Below are positions 6,079-11,980 of a stretch of 36,510 nucleotides of DNA, piece after piece. The DNA comes from M3007 sp040383605 (GTDB taxonomy: Bacteria; Bacteroidota; Bacteroidia; Chitinophagales; Saprospiraceae): positions 1-36,510 of the forward strand of contig JBEIDF010000012.1 of NCBI GenBank assembly GCA_040383605.1, read 5' to 3'. The stretch's first letter is position 1; each line of letters begins with the position of its first letter. Made by a program: the position numbers and the translations under genes. Under the pieces are notes generated by a model. It made no database searches and was not told the origin of the DNA. It saw nothing but the letters and a program-made list of their open reading frames with translations.

Positions 6079-6444
6079 CTAAGCCTCTCCGCCTGGAGGG
6101 GCTTTTTTGTTTTGTGCAGACATAAGGTCGTACAGTTCGGCTTTGAGCCGGAGGATTTCAATTTTTGCCGCGGCCAGTTCCTTGGCCATAGCTTCTGCCG
6201 GGTTGACTGGCGGGAAACCATTCACGAACATTAATTCGGAGTTGCCTAACAAATACTCAATGTTTACGTTGGTGTATCGTCGGAGGGTGCGCACGATCAC
6301 GTCTGAAGTGATTGTGCGCTTCCCGGATAATATGCCGGATACGATGGGTGGAGATATGGTAGTTTCTTTGCAAAACTTTGACGGCGTGAGTTTTAACGCA
6401 TCGAGAAGGTTTTTAAATAGTGCAGAATCGGCGCTTTTTTCCAT
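6079..6444 (-). CDS. XRE-family repressor (CI-like, short form)
   Basis: 121 residues from the ATG at 6444. Residues about 8-60 form an XRE helix-turn-helix domain (FCKETTISPPIVSGILSGKR is the recognition part, IEYLLG the typical end). The C-terminus is a short heptad helix (AMAKELAAAKIEILRLKAEL), likely for oligomerisation. There is no S24 peptidase domain, so RecA-stimulated self-cleavage is not expected. It is divergent from the early operon, with an operator-like inverted repeat in between: the classical lysogeny repressor position. A Cro-like role is less likely because it faces the lytic genes. Confidence 0.82.
   Translation of the reverse strand: MEKSADSALFKNLLDALKLTPSKFCKETTISPPIVSGILSGKRTITSDVIVRTLRRYTNVNIEYLLGNSELMFVNGFPPVNPAEAMAKELAAAKIEILRLKAELYDLMSAQNKKAPPGGEA
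6083..6108 (+). terminator. Terminator for plus-strand transcription
   Basis: GCCTCTCC / GGAGGGGC (one G-T pair) with a GCCT loop, followed by TTTTTT. It ends transcription coming from the 5770 gene and overlaps the last codons of the repressor gene on the other strand. Confidence 0.8.
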
Positions 6445-6480
6445 GGTAAAACTGAAAAATGTTAGCAAAATAAAGGTTTA

Positions 6481-6513
6481 GTTAGATGAATGTATTTTTT
6501 TACACTCATTAAC
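6481..6513. promoter_or_regulatory. Operator-like inverted repeat in the genetic switch
   Basis: GTTAgATGAaTGTA (6481-6494) faces TACAcTCATTAAC (6501-6513) across a T6 spacer, with one mismatch and one single-base gap. Extra GTTA half-sites occur at 6461 and in GTTAAC at 6550-6555. It lies between the repressor start (6444) and the early promoter (6557), where repressor binding would silence lytic genes. Confidence 0.6.
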
Positions 6514-6556
6514 ATTTTTTTTTACCCGGCATGTATATTAATTGGTTTTGTTAACT

Positions 6557-6564
6557 TATATTTG
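6557..6564 (+). promoter_or_regulatory. Early lytic promoter, -7 box TATATTTG
   Basis: Perfect TAnnTTTG, 27 bases upstream of the first early ATG at 6592. The same octamer precedes the structured leader at 8920. No convincing -33 element was found, which may mean an activator is required. Confidence 0.6.
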
Positions 6565-6591
6565 TGCTATCATTTAATTTTGCGTAACAAA

Positions 6592-7053
6592 ATGCACAAA
6601 GATACCACAAAAATAAAGGCCAAAACGGTGCGCTTCATGCACCGCGGCTTCAGCGGCAAAGAGTTCCTTTTGGAGTGCCGGGTGACTATTTGGCCGTTTG
6701 AGGACGAAAATGGCGCGCCTCAATTGCCGTCGGTGGACGTAGAAATAATGCGGACTGAGGATATGAGTGGATTCCCAATGAACGTGGCATCTTTGCCTAA
6801 GCAGGTAATTCAAGAAATTGAATACATAGCCGGAGAATACTGCGAGTATGACTGCAGTGTGCCGAGGTTTTTTTCGGACGAATTACAGCAGGCTGAAATG
6901 TGGCAGAAGGAAAAGAAAGACGCTTTTTTTGCCGCCCTTTCTGCGCAAGAAGAAGCGGAGCGCAGATACCGGGAAGCAAGACGCCATCACCGGGACGCCG
7001 AAGAGGAAGTAAATCGAATTAAAAGCATTGCAAACACGAAATATGATTACTGA
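6592..7053 (+). CDS. First early protein, coiled-coil C-terminus, unknown
   Basis: 153 residues from the ATG at 6592; the frame extends upstream to 6490, but that part covers the promoter and encodes an unlikely hydrophobic leader. The N-terminal half looks globular, with a Cys pair (GEYCEYDC). Residues from about 108 are strongly charged and heptad-like (AQEEAERRYREARRHHRDAE). No family is recognised. As first gene of the lytic operon it could be a host-takeover or Cro-type regulator. The end overlaps the next gene. Confidence 0.65.
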   Translation: MHKDTTKIKAKTVRFMHRGFSGKEFLLECRVTIWPFEDENGAPQLPSVDVEIMRTEDMSGFPMNVASLPKQVIQEIEYIAGEYCEYDCSVPRFFSDELQQAEMWQKEKKDAFFAALSAQEEAERRYREARRHHRDAEEEVNRIKSIANTKYDY

Positions 7054-7264
7054 TATTGAGCAGATTAAAGATGAAATTCGGGATGGCGACTACAAACTGG
7101 TTGCCAAGCGTGCCGGTGTTCACTACAACACTGTCGTGAATCATATTCACGGAAAGCACAAAACCAAATTTGAAACTGAGAAGCGGCTGCTAAATGCATG
7201 GTCTGAGATCATAAACGAACGGCGGGCTTGGCGAGCCGAACTCAAACGCAGACTTAATTACTAA
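7043..7264 (+). CDS. Small HTH DNA-binding protein
   Basis: 73 residues from the ATG at 7043, overlapping the upstream stop. Residues about 13-35 (DYKLVAKRAGVHYNTVVNHI) form a clear helix-turn-helix with the A-x3-G-V turn, followed by basic residues (HGKHKTK). Proteins of this kind in early phage operons act as Cro- or CII-like regulators; which of these applies is not known. Confidence 0.7.
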   Translation: MITDIEQIKDEIRDGDYKLVAKRAGVHYNTVVNHIHGKHKTKFETEKRLLNAWSEIINERRAWRAELKRRLNY

Positions 7265-7268
7265 CGAT

Positions 7269-8003
7269 ATGGAAGCAAAATCTTACGGAGAAAACAAAAA
7301 AAAGCGCCTGATAACCGGGCGAAAAGACAAAGACAAGGAAGGTCGGCAGGTGCTTAAACTTCGGGTGGATACGATTCCCGCTGATTGCGGGAAACGGACG
7401 TTCGAGACGTACACCTCAGAATCGGGAACGTACTGCTATGAAATCTTCTCCAATTTCACCGCGGTGGTGAAATCTGTTTACAAGATGAGCAAAAAGATTA
7501 AGGAGATTGATATGCCTTTCTTGGCGCTTGATGTGGAAAGCGGCGGTGAAGAAATAATTTGGGAAGTCGGGCAACTGGACAGCCGTAACAGCTTGAACCT
7601 GCTGGCTCGGATGCTGAACCCGTACTACGAGCCGTGGGAAAAGGCAACGTTTACGCCATACGATATGACGCGCGATGGGAAAAGGCAGATTGGTATTTCT
7701 ATCCGGCAGGGAGTAGATACGATCGGCTCCCCGGAGTGGAATGTGTTGAAAGATCAAGGCCGCCCGGATCCGCGTACATGGGAAGGCCGCGGCGGAAAGA
7801 TTGAATATGACTTCATGCCGGTGGCTGAGTGGATGCTGGATCGCGTAATTAAGAAAATCACAGGGATAGGGCCAGCCCCTACTCAAACCAACGTGCGCGC
7901 ATCCAGCGATGCCAATCAGATAACCAGTAACGTACATGTGGAGTATTCCCCGGCGAATGACAGGGCGGGTAAATCATACGATGAAGACGATCTTCCTTTT
8001 TAA
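7269..8003 (+). CDS. Phage single-stranded DNA-binding protein (SSB-like)
   Basis: 244 residues. The protein ends in an acidic, disordered tail closing with YDEDDLPF. This matches the conserved D-D-I/L-P-F tip of bacterial SSB proteins, which recruits helicases, nucleases and primase. The body is not a recognisable classic OB-fold by eye and is longer than E. coli SSB (178 residues), so it may belong to a divergent phage ssDNA-binding family. Position ahead of the initiator and helicase supports replication or recombination. A single-strand annealing protein with an SSB-type tail is the alternative. Confidence 0.7.
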   Translation: MEAKSYGENKKKRLITGRKDKDKEGRQVLKLRVDTIPADCGKRTFETYTSESGTYCYEIFSNFTAVVKSVYKMSKKIKEIDMPFLALDVESGGEEIIWEVGQLDSRNSLNLLARMLNPYYEPWEKATFTPYDMTRDGKRQIGISIRQGVDTIGSPEWNVLKDQGRPDPRTWEGRGGKIEYDFMPVAEWMLDRVIKKITGIGPAPTQTNVRASSDANQITSNVHVEYSPANDRAGKSYDEDDLPF

Positions 8004-8009
8004 CAGACA

Positions 8010-8025
8010 GCCGGGAAAGACCGGC
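8010..8025 (+). other. Hairpin just after the SSB-like gene
   Basis: GCCGG-GAAAGA-CCGGC, five perfect pairs, seven bases behind the stop codon. It opens a 317-base gap without genes (8004-8320) that is full of structured RNA elements. Confidence 0.65.
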
Positions 8026-8031
8026 AATTAT

Positions 8032-8116
8032 TGCCCGGGGGCAGCCGGACTGGGGACAGCGGCAGATACAATAAGGACATTGGGTATTAAATGCGGTTCG
8101 AATCCGCACCGGGCGC
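8032..8116 (+). ncRNA. tRNA-like cloverleaf 1, no anticodon loop
   Basis: An 85-nt element. Acceptor stem TGCCCGG (8032-8038) pairs with CCGGGCG (8109-8115), one T-G pair. The T-arm is canonical: TGCGG-TTCGAAT-CCGCA (8092-8108). In the D-arm position is GCCG-GA-CTG-GGGA-CAG-CGGC (8044-8063) with a GNRA-type tetraloop. In the anticodon position is ATACAAT / ATT-GG-GTAT (8066-8087) with a six-base loop AAGGAC that lacks U33. It therefore has tRNA shape but cannot decode in the normal way. No CCA is encoded. Transcription from the early operon is assumed. Confidence 0.6.
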
Positions 8117-8143
8117 GAAGATTTTCATGAGAGAGATTATGAC

Positions 8144-8163
8144 GCCCGCCAAAAGAGGCGGGC
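8144..8163 (+). other. Perfect hairpin between the two tRNA-like elements
   Basis: GCCCGCC-AAAAGA-GGCGGGC, seven perfect GC pairs, no T-run behind it. It may separate or stabilise the flanking RNA elements or be a processing site. Confidence 0.7.
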
Positions 8164-8171
8164 AAATTTAC

Positions 8172-8235
8172 GGGGAAGTGGCGAAAGCGCAAAATGGTGA
8201 TTTCGAGTGACCGGGTTCGATTCCCGGCTTCCTCA
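8172..8235 (+). ncRNA. tRNA-like cloverleaf 2, reduced arms
   Basis: A 64-nt element. Acceptor stem GGGGAAG (8172-8178) pairs with CTTCCTC (8228-8234), one G-T pair, and A8235 as discriminator. The T-arm is canonical: CCGGG-TTCGATT-CCCGG (8211-8227). T8179 matches U8. The D-position arm is GCG-AAAG-CGC (8181-8190) and the anticodon-position arm AAAT-GGTG-ATTT (8192-8203), a four-base loop that cannot hold an anticodon. It is about ten bases shorter than any standard tRNA. Alternative pairing CGAAA (8182-8186) with TTTCG (8201-8205) is possible. Confidence 0.6.
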
Positions 8236-8269
8236 CGCAGAGCAACATTTGATTTAGTTAGGGTAAGAA

Positions 8270-8295
8270 CCCGGCAGCTCGTAAGAGTTGCCGGG
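8270..8295 (+). other. 11-bp GNRA hairpin before the next early gene
   Basis: CCCGGCAGCTC-GTAA-GAGTTGCCGGG: eleven pairs including one G-T, closed by a GTAA (GNRA) tetraloop, ending 25 bases before the ATG at 8321. No T-run follows, so it is not a standard terminator; it may block or position ribosomes or protect the processed message. Confidence 0.75.
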
Positions 8296-8320
8296 GCCCT
8301 GACTGCAAAAACCACGTACT

Positions 8321-8653
8321 ATGAGTAACGTAAAAACAAGTTCGTCAGAAACCTATCATTCAACTTCGGCGGAAAGAAACACCCTGCGGCACCGGATTGC
8401 CCGGTATATCTTGATGCAAACGTGTTCAGGGAAGCCGGTGACAAGGAAAGACATCGCCAGGTTTATGGGCATTGAATCATCTACGGTAGCCGGCCGCGTA
8501 AATGAGATTGAAAAAAACGGCATCGAACTGGATGGTAAGCCGTACCGATTGGAATACCTGGAACGCCGGGTAAAAGATCCGGTGACTGGAAAGCACGTAG
8601 AAGCATTCGCTTTGATCAACTACGCTAATCAGCAAATGCGACTTGCAATATGA
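8321..8653 (+). CDS. Winged-helix DNA-binding protein
   Basis: 110 residues. Residues about 22-55 contain a helix-turn-helix (KPVTRKDIARFMGIESSTVA then GRVNEIEKNG), followed by strand-like segments (YRLEYLERRVKD, HVEAFALINY) that would form the wing. The architecture resembles MarR/Lrp-like or phage winged-helix regulators. It ends in an ATGA overlap with the next gene. It could be an early or middle transcription regulator; the target is unknown. Confidence 0.7.
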   Translation: MSNVKTSSSETYHSTSAERNTLRHRIARYILMQTCSGKPVTRKDIARFMGIESSTVAGRVNEIEKNGIELDGKPYRLEYLERRVKDPVTGKHVEAFALINYANQQMRLAI

Positions 8654-8904
8654 TTCATCGGACATCCAACGCAATCGAAATTCCCATGAGCGAAGTGCCG
8701 GATGAGCAGCGTATCTGCTATCACTGTGATACGCTTGCCGACGGTGTGCTATACCGCTGGTCGAAACCCAGCCAGGTGCCGAGGGCGCTCGGCGGGAAAG
8801 TGCGAAAACCGGAGGTATGTCTGTGCTTTTTGTGCAGCATCGCATACGGACGGACCATGGAAATAAACGGGTGGAAAAAAATAAATTGTGAAAAAAGTTT
8901 TTGA
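8650..8904 (+). CDS. Small cysteine-rich (zinc-ribbon-like) protein
   Basis: 84 residues starting in an ATGA overlap. It contains CYHC at about residues 23-26 and CLCFLC near residues 57-62, a spacing suited to binding one zinc ion. The remainder is basic with a hydrophobic core. Function unknown; small zinc-ribbon proteins are common in phage early regions. An internal ATG at 8686 (MSEVPDEQ) is an alternative start. Confidence 0.65.
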   Translation: MIHRTSNAIEIPMSEVPDEQRICYHCDTLADGVLYRWSKPSQVPRALGGKVRKPEVCLCFLCSIAYGRTMEINGWKKINCEKSF

Positions 8905-8927
8905 ATCTCAAAAACCATGTATATTTG
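8900..8927 (+). promoter_or_regulatory. Promoter of the structured leader RNA
   Basis: TATATTTG at 8920-8927 is a perfect TAnnTTTG -7 box and TTTG at 8900-8903 is a possible -33 element (spacing 16, slightly short). The expected start at about 8932-8935 coincides with the first base of a long-range RNA helix, which supports the assignment. Confidence 0.65.
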
Positions 8928-8931
8928 TCCC

Positions 8932-9125
8932 GCTAAAAGATTATTGAAGGAGCCATATCAGGCTCCAAATATGGGGCCTTTTTTTGCTCACAGCAGCGTT
9001 GTATTCAAGATACGGCGGTCTGTCCTTACCGAGCTGGTTAGCCCAGCATAGCTCCTTCAAAGAGTCTTTTAGCAGCGGTATGTGGCAGGCCGTCTTTTTG
9101 TTTGCCACGGATTAAACAACGCTGC
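8932..9125 (+). ncRNA. Structured leader RNA upstream of the replication initiator
   Basis: Perfect long-range pairings: GCTAAAAGA (8932-8940) with TCTTTTAGC (9065-9073), continued by TTGAAGGAGC (8944-8953) with GCTCCTTCAA (9051-9060), 19 pairs in all; and GCAGCGTTGT (8993-9002) with ACAACGCTGC (9116-9125), which closes four bases before the ATG at 9129. The two helices cross, so they form a pseudoknot or exclude each other. Local hairpins: 9016-9031 (CGGT/ACCG), 9033-9047 (GCTGG/CCAGC), 9082-9108 (GTGGCA/TGCCAC). Near its 5' end are competing hairpins with a T7 terminator. A cis-acting switch for initiator expression or a free regulatory RNA both fit. Confidence 0.7.
8949..8985 (+). terminator. 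Attenuator: antiterminator and terminator hairpins
   Basis: Three segments compete. A, GGAGCC (8949-8954), pairs perfectly with B, GGCTCC (8961-8966). B also pairs with C, GGGGCC (8973-8978, one T-G pair), directly followed by TTTTTTT (8979-8985). Pairing B-C gives a Rho-independent terminator and a short RNA of about 50 nt; pairing A-B prevents it. Segment A is additionally complementary to 9051-9060 downstream. Confidence 0.7.
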
Positions 9126-9128
9126 ATT

Positions 9129-9953
9129 ATGAGTGAAAAACGTGAATTTACTGGCGTATTTATCCCGGCAAAAATATGGGCTGACGATAAATTATCCCCT
9201 TCTGAAAAAATGCTGTTGGCCGAGGTGAAGTGCTTATCTGAAAGCACCGGGTGGTGCTATGCCAATAACAAACACTTTGCAAATTGGCTGCATTGTTCAT
9301 CTCAAAACATAAGCCTGTACCTTTGTAGACTTCAAAAATCGGGTTATCTCGAGATTGAGTACTCAAACGCAAAAACCCACGAAGGGCGTAAAATGCGCGT
9401 AAATTACGCATGGTATATTGGGCAAAAAGATTCTACCCCCTTAAGCCACGCTGTACCCCCCTTAAGCCACGCTGTACCCCCCTTAAGCCACGCTGTACCC
9501 CCTTTAAGCCACGCTGTACCCCCTTTAAGCCACGCTGTAACAGAAATAGAATATAAATACAATTTAAATGATATTGATATTGATAAAAGCAAAAACCAAT
9601 TTCAAAATTGGTTGCTTTCAATAAAAGCTGAAAACAGCACGCGAGAAGCTTTTTCGCTTTCTCGGAAAATCCCGATCGTCAATTTTGATGAGTACTTTGA
9701 GGCATTTGCGCTCGAGGCAACCGCCAAAAGCGAAAGCTACCACACTCGGGCTTCTTTGCTTTCGCACTTTCTGAATTTCTCTTCTTCGAGACATTACCGT
9801 TCGACGCAAAAATATTCCGGCGGCGCGCCTGGCCGATCGGCGGAGCCTGCTCGGCGCTTCGCTACCGAAACGGAAATTGCAGAGCCTCGGCACCGTATGG
9901 TGGTATCTGCAGACAGCGAAGGAATTAAGGAACCCAAATACCGTCCGATATGA
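9129..9953 (+). CDS. Replication initiator (lambda O-like role), contains origin iterons
   Basis: 274 residues from the ATG at 9129; an upstream TTG at 9102 lies inside the leader RNA and is rejected. Residues 1-90 form the winged-helix domain typical of phage replication initiators (TGVFIPAKIWADDKLSPSEK, then CYANNKHFANWLHCSSQNIS). Residues about 104-138 are five copies of PLSHAVP encoded by exact 21-bp iterons. The C-terminal half is charged and probably contacts the helicase. The layout (initiator gene containing iterons plus an AT-rich tract, then a DnaB-type helicase) copies the lambda O/ori arrangement. Ends in an ATGA overlap. Confidence 0.8.
   Translation: MSEKREFTGVFIPAKIWADDKLSPSEKMLLAEVKCLSESTGWCYANNKHFANWLHCSSQNISLYLCRLQKSGYLEIEYSNAKTHEGRKMRVNYAWYIGQKDSTPLSHAVPPLSHAVPPLSHAVPPLSHAVPPLSHAVTEIEYKYNLNDIDIDKSKNQFQNWLLSIKAENSTREAFSLSRKIPIVNFDEYFEAFALEATAKSESYHTRASLLSHFLNFSSSRHYRSTQKYSGGAPGRSAEPARRFATETEIAEPRHRMVVSADSEGIKEPKYRPI
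9441..9539. repeat. Five 21-bp iterons, probable replication origin
   Basis: TTAAGCCACGCTGTA recurs at 9441, 9462, 9483, 9504 and 9525, exactly 21 bases apart, joined by C-rich linkers (CCCCC with C or T). Two helical turns between sites puts all on one DNA face, as expected for cooperative initiator binding. The array is in frame within the initiator gene. Confidence 0.8.
9540..9613. other. AT-rich tract and dyad next to the iterons (putative unwinding element)
   Basis: Almost pure A/T sequence follows the fifth iteron, including TGATATTGATATTGATAA, and ends in the perfect inverted repeat AACCAATTT-CA-AAATTGGTT (9594-9613). Iterons followed by an AT-rich region is the standard layout of an unwinding element in lambda-type origins. 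Confidence 0.65.
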
Positions 9954-10423
9954 AAACAAGACCAATTATTCGGATAGCGGATCGGCGGCTTGAATTGCAG
10001 AGCGCCGTCTGTGCGATCGTGGAAGTACATCGGTACTTTGGCACGCTCACCGATGTAAGCGTGCTGCTTAGGCTTACAGACGAACAGATACAGCGGGCGC
10101 CCGAGGTGAATGATTACCGTATTCGATACTTTTGCGCCGGTTGCTGCGCCGGGCTATACCGTGAATATCCGGCACACCGTGCGGATGAATACTGTGCTTT
10201 CCTCAACCAGTTGCACGCTATGCAAATGGAATCATGGCGGCGCGCACTTGCAGCGCTTGACGAGCAGACGACGGGGCTATGGGTGGAATACTGGAAGATC
10301 ATCATTGGGAAATGCGGAGGCAGCTTGGAGCAATCCAAGGCGCATGTGCGTGACAGATTCTCGGGCCTTGAGGCCGAATACGGCGCTATATTGAATGAAG
10401 CCTACAAAATAGCCCGGATATGA
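9950..10423 (+). CDS. Hypothetical replication-cluster protein
   Basis: 157 residues, ATGA overlaps at both ends (with the initiator and the helicase), so it is tightly coupled to replication genes. It has a Cys-rich spot (YFCAGCCAGLYREY) and is otherwise helical and charged. No family is recognised. Position between initiator and helicase is where helicase loaders (lambda P-like) are found, but the sequence shows no AAA+ motif, so a loader role is only a hypothesis. Confidence 0.65.
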   Translation: MKTRPIIRIADRRLELQSAVCAIVEVHRYFGTLTDVSVLLRLTDEQIQRAPEVNDYRIRYFCAGCCAGLYREYPAHRADEYCAFLNQLHAMQMESWRRALAALDEQTTGLWVEYWKIIIGKCGGSLEQSKAHVRDRFSGLEAEYGAILNEAYKIARI

Positions 10424-11778
10424 AAGAAGGAATCGAAGTACAGTACCAGCAGTTGTCAGATGCATTGATTGCTGCTATCATTCGGGAGCCGCATAACTTT
10501 CGCAAGTATGTTGCGAAGATCACGCCTGCGTGGTTTTCAGCGTCCAGATACGATCAGGTAACCGGAATGATCTGGCGCTTACAGAAACAGTTTGGGAAAT
10601 TCAGCGCCAACGGCTTGATACACGAGTGCCAGAAAAGCGGCATCAACTTCACGGCCGACGATGCGGCCGTGCTGATGCGCAATGCCTCCGGTGTGGATTT
10701 GGAGATGGCATACCAGTGTTTTGAGCCGGTGTACAAGATGTGGGTGGAACACCGGGCTGCGCAAATGATACCAGGTGCTATTATGAGCGGTATGACCGCG
10801 GAAGGCCTGCGGCGGAAGCAGGATGAATTTCGGCGCGAATCGGGTGCATACACCATCGCCGAAGATTTGAACTTCGATACCTTCGACCGCTGGGTTGAAG
10901 ATAAATTGGAAGGGTACGAACCAGATTACCCATGCAAGCCCCACCTGCTGACCATGCGTGCCAGGCTGAAATACTATGAGCCGGGAGCCGTGATGCTCAT
11001 TGCGGCGCGGCCGGGGATGGGTAAGACGCAACTTGGGCTGAACATGCTGGAGCATTTTGAATCGTGCGGATTGCATGGGGTATTTAACAGCCTAGAGATG
11101 GGCTACGATGCCCTTCTGCGCAGGCGCATGGGCATCCTGACAGGCACAGACCCGAACTGCGACTGGAGTATGCTGGCGCCAGCGCGCCGGGCGGCCATTG
11201 TCGAAGCGGCGAAGAAAGTGAAGGACTCCAACGTGCGTTTTGTGACAGAATACGGGGTAACTGCATTTGTGAATATGCTGCACGCTATTAATTACGAAAA
11301 GCCGATCCAGTACGCCATCGTTGATTACGTGCAGCTGATGAAGTACGAGGGCGCATCGAGGAACGCAAACAGGGATACCATCATTACCGAGGTAAGCAGG
11401 GAGTTGATGGAGGCTGCCAAGAGCCTCAATATTACCTTGGTGGCCATGGCTCAACTGAACAGGGGCGTAGAAGGCCGAGGAGGCTCCAAACGCCCGGCTC
11501 TGTCGGATATACGTGACAGCGGCAGCCTGGAGCAGGCAGCGCACTATGTATTTGCGCCATTCCGGGCTGAGTACTACGGCATCAATGAGGATGAAACGGG
11601 AGCCAGCACTAAGGGCAAGGCAGAAATATTGACGCTGAAGAACCGTAACGGCGTGACGTTCGACTACAAGTGCGCGTTCGATCCGGTATTGGGGTTCTAT
11701 GACGAATCCTCACAGATAGCAGAGCCACCTATTACACAAGTTCAATACAGCCGCAATGAAGAAGCAATCCCCTTTTGA
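10420..11778 (+). CDS. dnaB: DnaB-like replicative helicase
   Basis: 452 residues. The N-terminal domain (1-110) has the DnaB-N helical pattern beginning with a split LSDALIAAIIREPHNF. The RecA-like C-terminal domain has Walker A ARPGMGKT near residue 195, the downstream LEM motif (NSLEMGYDALLRRR), Walker B YAIVDYVQLM near 298, and an AQLNRGVEGRGG segment with RDSGSLEQAAHYVFAPFR characteristic of DnaB helicases. It unwinds the fork as a hexamer and probably works with the preceding initiator. Both flanking genes overlap it. Length agrees with bacterial DnaB (about 470). Confidence 0.93.
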   Translation: MKEGIEVQYQQLSDALIAAIIREPHNFRKYVAKITPAWFSASRYDQVTGMIWRLQKQFGKFSANGLIHECQKSGINFTADDAAVLMRNASGVDLEMAYQCFEPVYKMWVEHRAAQMIPGAIMSGMTAEGLRRKQDEFRRESGAYTIAEDLNFDTFDRWVEDKLEGYEPDYPCKPHLLTMRARLKYYEPGAVMLIAARPGMGKTQLGLNMLEHFESCGLHGVFNSLEMGYDALLRRRMGILTGTDPNCDWSMLAPARRAAIVEAAKKVKDSNVRFVTEYGVTAFVNMLHAINYEKPIQYAIVDYVQLMKYEGASRNANRDTIITEVSRELMEAAKSLNITLVAMAQLNRGVEGRGGSKRPALSDIRDSGSLEQAAHYVFAPFRAEYYGINEDETGASTKGKAEILTLKNRNGVTFDYKCAFDPVLGFYDESSQIAEPPITQVQYSRNEEAIPF

Positions 11779-11980
11779 GCGATCGGATTGGACGCAGCGC
11801 TATCGAGAGTACGCTACCAGGCGCACATGGGAACAGATTATTCGTCAAACTTGGAAGTGCAGCGAACTTGCGGCCAGTCAGGAATTTCAGCGCGCTTTGG
11901 ACGCCGGGGTGTTTGAGGTGATATATGTAAGCTTAACAAAAGGCGTGTTGGCTTATCGGGTAAAAAATTGTCAGCGATGA
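11756..11980 (+). CDS. Small hypothetical protein
   Basis: 74 residues, overlapping the helicase end by 23 bases and the next gene by four (ATGA). The N-terminal half is basic and Trp/Arg-rich (DWTQRYREYATRRTWEQIIR); the end is strand-like (FEVIYVSLTKGVLAYRV). No known family. The packed context argues that it is translated. Confidence 0.6.
   Translation: MKKQSPFERSDWTQRYREYATRRTWEQIIRQTWKCSELAASQEFQRALDAGVFEVIYVSLTKGVLAYRVKNCQR

Noticed and set aside
6490..6591. Hydrophobic N-terminal extension of the first early protein
   Set aside because: It would cover the early promoter and part of the operator; the downstream ATG at 6592 gives a normal leader.
8032..8235. Two normal tRNA genes
   Set aside because: Acceptor and T-arms are canonical, but no seven-base anticodon loop with U33 can be formed in either element, so decoding tRNAs are excluded as read here.
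8004..8320. A tmRNA or split tmRNA
   Set aside because: No tag-peptide frame and no paired helices linking the two elements; each element closes on itself.
9441..9539. A small CRISPR array
   Set aside because: The 21-base units are contiguous with no spacers, are in frame within a gene, and there are no cas genes.
9404..9621. Minus-strand frames made of WLKGGTA or GLKGVQR repeats
   Set aside because: They are only the reverse reading of the iteron array.
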